NCBI GenBank assembly: GCA_947628025.1
Contig: CANQYH010000159.1
Span: 1-7,312 of the forward strand
Reading direction: 5' to 3'
Source: an uncultured Lachnospiraceae bacterium
Lineage (GTDB): Bacteria; Bacillota; Clostridia; Lachnospirales; Lachnospiraceae
DNA length: 7,312 nt
Of this stretch, positions 4,565 to 7,312 are shown in pieces. A program made the translations under genes and the position numbers. Within the stretch, counting starts at the first letter, position 1. Each line of letters begins with the position of its first letter. The notes below the pieces were generated by a model. The model searched no databases and was not told where the DNA came from. It worked only from the letters and a program-made list of their open reading frames with translations.

Positions 4565-7312
4565 TTATTTTCTCTCTGCAAGTACCTGATACATCTTCAT
4601 CAGTTCCGCTACGCACTTGCTTTCGGTCATGGCTTTAACGGAAAAGCCATATGCCTGCATGACTGCCCGATCGTTCTCCTGATGGGCTTTCCGCAGCTCC
4701 GGCGGCATGGCAACCTCGTCGTAAAGGTCGGCGAGACTGCTGTCAGGATAGAGAGCACGGGCATCTAGAATGGCCTGTGCGGTCCGCTCGATTTTCGCTT
4801 TCTGAGCATCAGTGGGCATGGGCCAAGGGAAGTTGTTATAGACATCATTAACCGTATAGCTGTAATCACTTTTTAAACGGCAACATATTGTTCGCATCCA
4901 TGCCATATGAACATTAGAAGTCAATACGCCAAAATGATACAAACTTCCATTAGGCATAATACGAACTTTGTCACTGCATAAAACGCCATCATCCATATAA
5001 CCGATGGGAATATATCTTCTCCGCTCAGATGATACTTGCGGAATAACAATATAAGAACCCCTCGGCAAATTTGTCACATGAAATCTGGTTGGAGTTTCAG
5101 CGATCTTCCGCGTTCCCGCACTTGGACTGTTCGAGCGATAACTTCTTACTGCCTCGACTCGCTTCAAACATTCTGGCATTTTTCGTAATTCGTTCGGTGG
5201 ACAATCTCTCAAATAGAGACAATATCTTGGACAGCGGTTTATAAATTCACGTGCGCCATACCATTTGTGAAAATAGGGTCTTGCTTCTGGTTCCTTTTTA
5301 AGAAACTCATTCATTTCCTGTTCATCAAATAAATAAAATCCCCCGTCAATAGGCTTGTTTCCAATTCCTATTTCTGGCACATCACATATCGGCTTATTTC
5401 GGCTTTCCACAAAAATATTATCCGCATCCAGCAGATAACCGTTAATATTTTGAACTACCTGCGGGCGGTCAGCAGAATAAATCACCCTTGGCGCATTACT
5501 TGGAGCAACACTAAAACCGACAATCACACAATGAACATGCGCCTTGATTTTTGCCTCGCTGTCCCAGCGGAATGTTCGATGGGCAAAATCAATGTGAACA
5601 TTCATATCAAAAAGCGGCTTCCACAGATTTGCGACAGTCTCTCCCTGTGTGACGGAATTGGTGGATACCAGCGCAGAACGTATGGATGTGTCAAGCATCA
5701 GGTCAGCGCATTTCTTATACCAACAGGTCACATAGTCAAGATTGCCGGCGTTTTTCCAACCGGGAAATACAGCGTTCACATCCTCTTTCTGCGTAGCGTT
5801 CATCATTCGCGCTCCAACAAATGGCGGATTACCCATGATGTAATTCAGCCTATGTTTGGGCACCACACTTTCCCAATCAAAACGCAGGGCGTTGCCCTCC
5901 ACGATATACGCATTGGTTTTCAGCGGCAGGAAATCCAGATTCATGAGGATTATATCTTCTGTCTCTTTCAGCATCTGGCTTTCCGCAATCCAAAGAGCGG
6001 TCTTTGCTACCGTCACAGCGAAATCGTTTATTTCAATACCATAAAACTGACTGATGGAAACCTGTATCGGGTTGTATTCCAGAGAGCCGAACGCAATCTG
6101 GCCACCGGACAAAATCCGAAGAATGTCATTTTCCAAACGCCGCAAACTCAGATATGTCTCCGTCAAAAAATTGCCGCTCCCGCAGGCTGGGTCTAAAAAC
6201 GTGAACATTCCCAGTTTTCTCTGAAATTCCTCCAGTTTTCTTTGCCGGGTTTTTTGGACAGGGATTGCCTCGATTTTCTCAAACTCTTTCTTCAGCCCGT
6301 CAAGGAACAACGGATCGATAACCTTGTGAATGTTCTCGATAGAGGTGTAGTGCATCCCTCCGGAGCGCCGGGTTTCAGGGTTCAGAGTGCTCTCAAATAC
6401 CGCGCCGAAAATCGTAGGGCTGATTTCCGACCAGTTGAAATCCTCGCTGGCTTTTGTCAACAGCAGTTCACGGATTTCGTCGGTGAACGTGGGAATCTCA
6501 ATATCCTCATTCTGGAACAGGCCACCATTGACATAGGGAAACGCAGCAAGCTCTGGTTCCATGTATGGGTCACGCTCATCCGGCACGGTGTCCAATACCT
6601 GAAACAGTTCCATCAAGGCTTTGCGGATGTGTCGGGTGTCGTATCCGGCAAGGTAGTCATGGAACATACCGTGCTTACCGAAAATCCCAGCGTCCTCCGC
6701 ATACAGGCAGAACACCAGCCGGACACAGAGAATGTTCAGACTGCGAAGCGTACTCTCGCTGGTCGGGTCCTTATACTGCTTGAGAAAAGCGTCGTACAGC
6801 AGACCGACGATTTCACCGGCGGCGATGGAAACCTCCATCTCGCGTTTAAGATGGTCGCTTCCGGTATCAACAAGAAATTGGAGCCGGTAGTATTCTTTCT
6901 CCAAGTCGGCAAGCAATATCTTCTCTGGCTCTCCGCCCGGACGCTCCATATCGTAGACATAGAACTCCGCAAAGTTGCAGGTCACCACCCAGCGCGGGTG
7001 CTGGGAGAGCGGCAGCTCGGTGATATACCGCTTAGCCTGCTGGAACGGGTTGAGCAGAGTACCGTCCGACTGCTTGATGGGCTTGTTCAAATCCTTGCCC
7101 AGCCCTTTTTGCTCAATCAGAACTTTCGTGGCAGGTATCGTCCCATCAATGAAACTGGTGTGGTCTAAATGCACCTGTTCCTCAAAAACAATAAATTCCT
7201 CCGGATGCTCCACGCCAAAGACATCCCGCAGGAGGGAAATCCAGAAAAGCTGGCTTTGCCCCTTTTCATAGCCTTTATCCTTCCAGAACGCCGCAAATTT
7301 TCTGGCGGCCTG
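4565..7312 (-). CDS. MmeI/YeeA-type single-chain restriction-modification enzyme (type IIG/IIL), start outside window
   Basis: A DNA adenine methyltransferase fused to a nuclease, acting on foreign DNA in the cytoplasm. In-window residues are counted from 7312 (915 residues). The reading frame runs through the GTG at 7211 to the edge with a family-typical N-terminus (KFAAFWKDKGYEKG, SQLFWISLLRDVFGVE), so probably only a few to about 20 residues are missing. Residues 1 to about 190 are the MmeI_N-like nuclease with D56, E67 and K69 (IDG...LIEQKG, a D-x10-E-x-K arrangement). About 190-300 are a helical connector (LVFCLYAEDAGIF). About 300-610 are the methylase: GMHYTS, SAM motif DPACGSGNF at 374-382, YGIEIND at 424-430, and catalytic NPPF at 495-498, typical of N6-adenine enzymes. 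About 610-825 are the target-recognition domain, ending near YNNFPWPMP, followed by a C-terminal helical domain. No separate specificity subunit is needed in this class. Restriction activity is inferred; methylase-only relatives exist. Partner genes could lie to the right. Confidence 0.88.
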   Translation of the reverse strand, partial: QAARKFAAFWKDKGYEKGQSQLFWISLLRDVFGVEHPEEFIVFEEQVHLDHTSFIDGTIPATKVLIEQKGLGKDLNKPIKQSDGTLLNPFQQAKRYITELPLSQHPRWVVTCNFAEFYVYDMERPGGEPEKILLADLEKEYYRLQFLVDTGSDHLKREMEVSIAAGEIVGLLYDAFLKQYKDPTSESTLRSLNILCVRLVFCLYAEDAGIFGKHGMFHDYLAGYDTRHIRKALMELFQVLDTVPDERDPYMEPELAAFPYVNGGLFQNEDIEIPTFTDEIRELLLTKASEDFNWSEISPTIFGAVFESTLNPETRRSGGMHYTSIENIHKVIDPLFLDGLKKEFEKIEAIPVQKTRQRKLEEFQRKLGMFTFLDPACGSGNFLTETYLSLRRLENDILRILSGGQIAFGSLEYNPIQVSISQFYGIEINDFAVTVAKTALWIAESQMLKETEDIILMNLDFLPLKTNAYIVEGNALRFDWESVVPKHRLNYIMGNPPFVGARMMNATQKEDVNAVFPGWKNAGNLDYVTCWYKKCADLMLDTSIRSALVSTNSVTQGETVANLWKPLFDMNVHIDFAHRTFRWDSEAKIKAHVHCVIVGFSVAPSNAPRVIYSADRPQVVQNINGYLLDADNIFVESRNKPICDVPEIGIGNKPIDGGFYLFDEQEMNEFLKKEPEARPYFHKWYGAREFINRCPRYCLYLRDCPPNELRKMPECLKRVEAVRSYRSNSPSAGTRKIAETPTRFHVTNLPRGSYIVIPQVSSERRRYIPIGYMDDGVLCSDKVRIMPNGSLYHFGVLTSNVHMAWMRTICCRLKSDYSYTVNDVYNNFPWPMPTDAQKAKIERTAQAILDARALYPDSSLADLYDEVAMPPELRKAHQENDRAVMQAYGFSVKAMTESKCVAELMKMYQVLAERK
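4830..5460 (-). other. AT-rich target-recognition segment of the restriction enzyme
   Basis: This stretch encodes about in-window residues 618-828, matching the expected target-recognition domain. Hand counts of 60-base lines give about 28% GC (5281-5340), 35% (4921-4980), 38% (5041-5100) and 43% (4981-5040). The same gene outside the segment gives about 65% (4681-4740), 57% (6541-6600) and 67% (6961-7020). The reading frame is uninterrupted across both borders. The composition shift is seen directly; an exchanged specificity cassette is the inference. Confidence 0.7.

Noticed and set aside
4335..4616. A 93-codon minus-strand frame covering the junction
   Set aside because: It overlaps the end of the restriction gene, passes through hairpins and repeats, and shows no domain or convincing ribosome site.
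5450..7168. Two long plus-strand frames (5450-6196 and 6242-7168) opposite the restriction gene
   Set aside because: They are antisense to conserved methylase and nuclease motifs and have no features of their own.
7211..7213. GTG as the start of the restriction enzyme
   Set aside because: The frame stays open for 33 more codons to the window edge and those codons encode a family-typical N-terminal sequence (SQLFWISLLRDVFGVE), so the GTG is an internal valine.

Overview
The window looks like chromosomal DNA from a Gram-positive Clostridia-type bacterium, most likely a gut Lachnospiraceae-like organism of fairly high GC content. This is inferred from protein style, not from a species marker. 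The supporting signs are a secreted protein combining a Cys/His-rich head, InlB-type B-repeats and C-terminal cell-wall-binding (choline-binding-like) repeats, a strong AAAGGAGG ribosome binding site, and a TTGACA/TATAAT promoter.

Layout. Positions 2-727 (+) hold the C-terminal part of an SLC13/CitMHS-type anion permease whose start lies left of the window. It converges on a large gene at 803-4216 (-), and a hairpin at 744-783 separates the two. The 803-4216 gene encodes a 1137-residue exported surface protein: signal peptide, duplicated Cys/His modules, beta-helix-like Gly-rich repeats, an Ig-like region, three InlB-type repeats, a long Ser/Gly/Glu linker and a wall-binding C-terminus. Its promoter at 4292-4318 has a run of seven G in a 15-bp spacer, the kind of arrangement that permits phase-variable expression. 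Positions 4217-4564 are a non-coding, AT-rich junction with tandem and inverted repeats. Positions 4565-7312 (-) encode nearly all of a single-chain restriction-modification enzyme of the MmeI/YeeA type (type IIG/IIL). It has an N-terminal PD-(D/E)xK nuclease, an N6-adenine methyltransferase, a target-recognition domain and a C-terminal domain. Its start lies just beyond the right edge.

The three genes do not form a pathway. The permease and the surface protein are convergent neighbours. The restriction enzyme is a defence module that is probably the last gene of a unit entering from the right. The most informative observations are the candidate phase-variable promoter of the surface protein and the sharply AT-rich target-recognition segment (about 4830-5460) inside an otherwise GC-rich restriction gene, which suggests exchange of specificity by recombination. 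No wholly new system can be demonstrated from this window alone.
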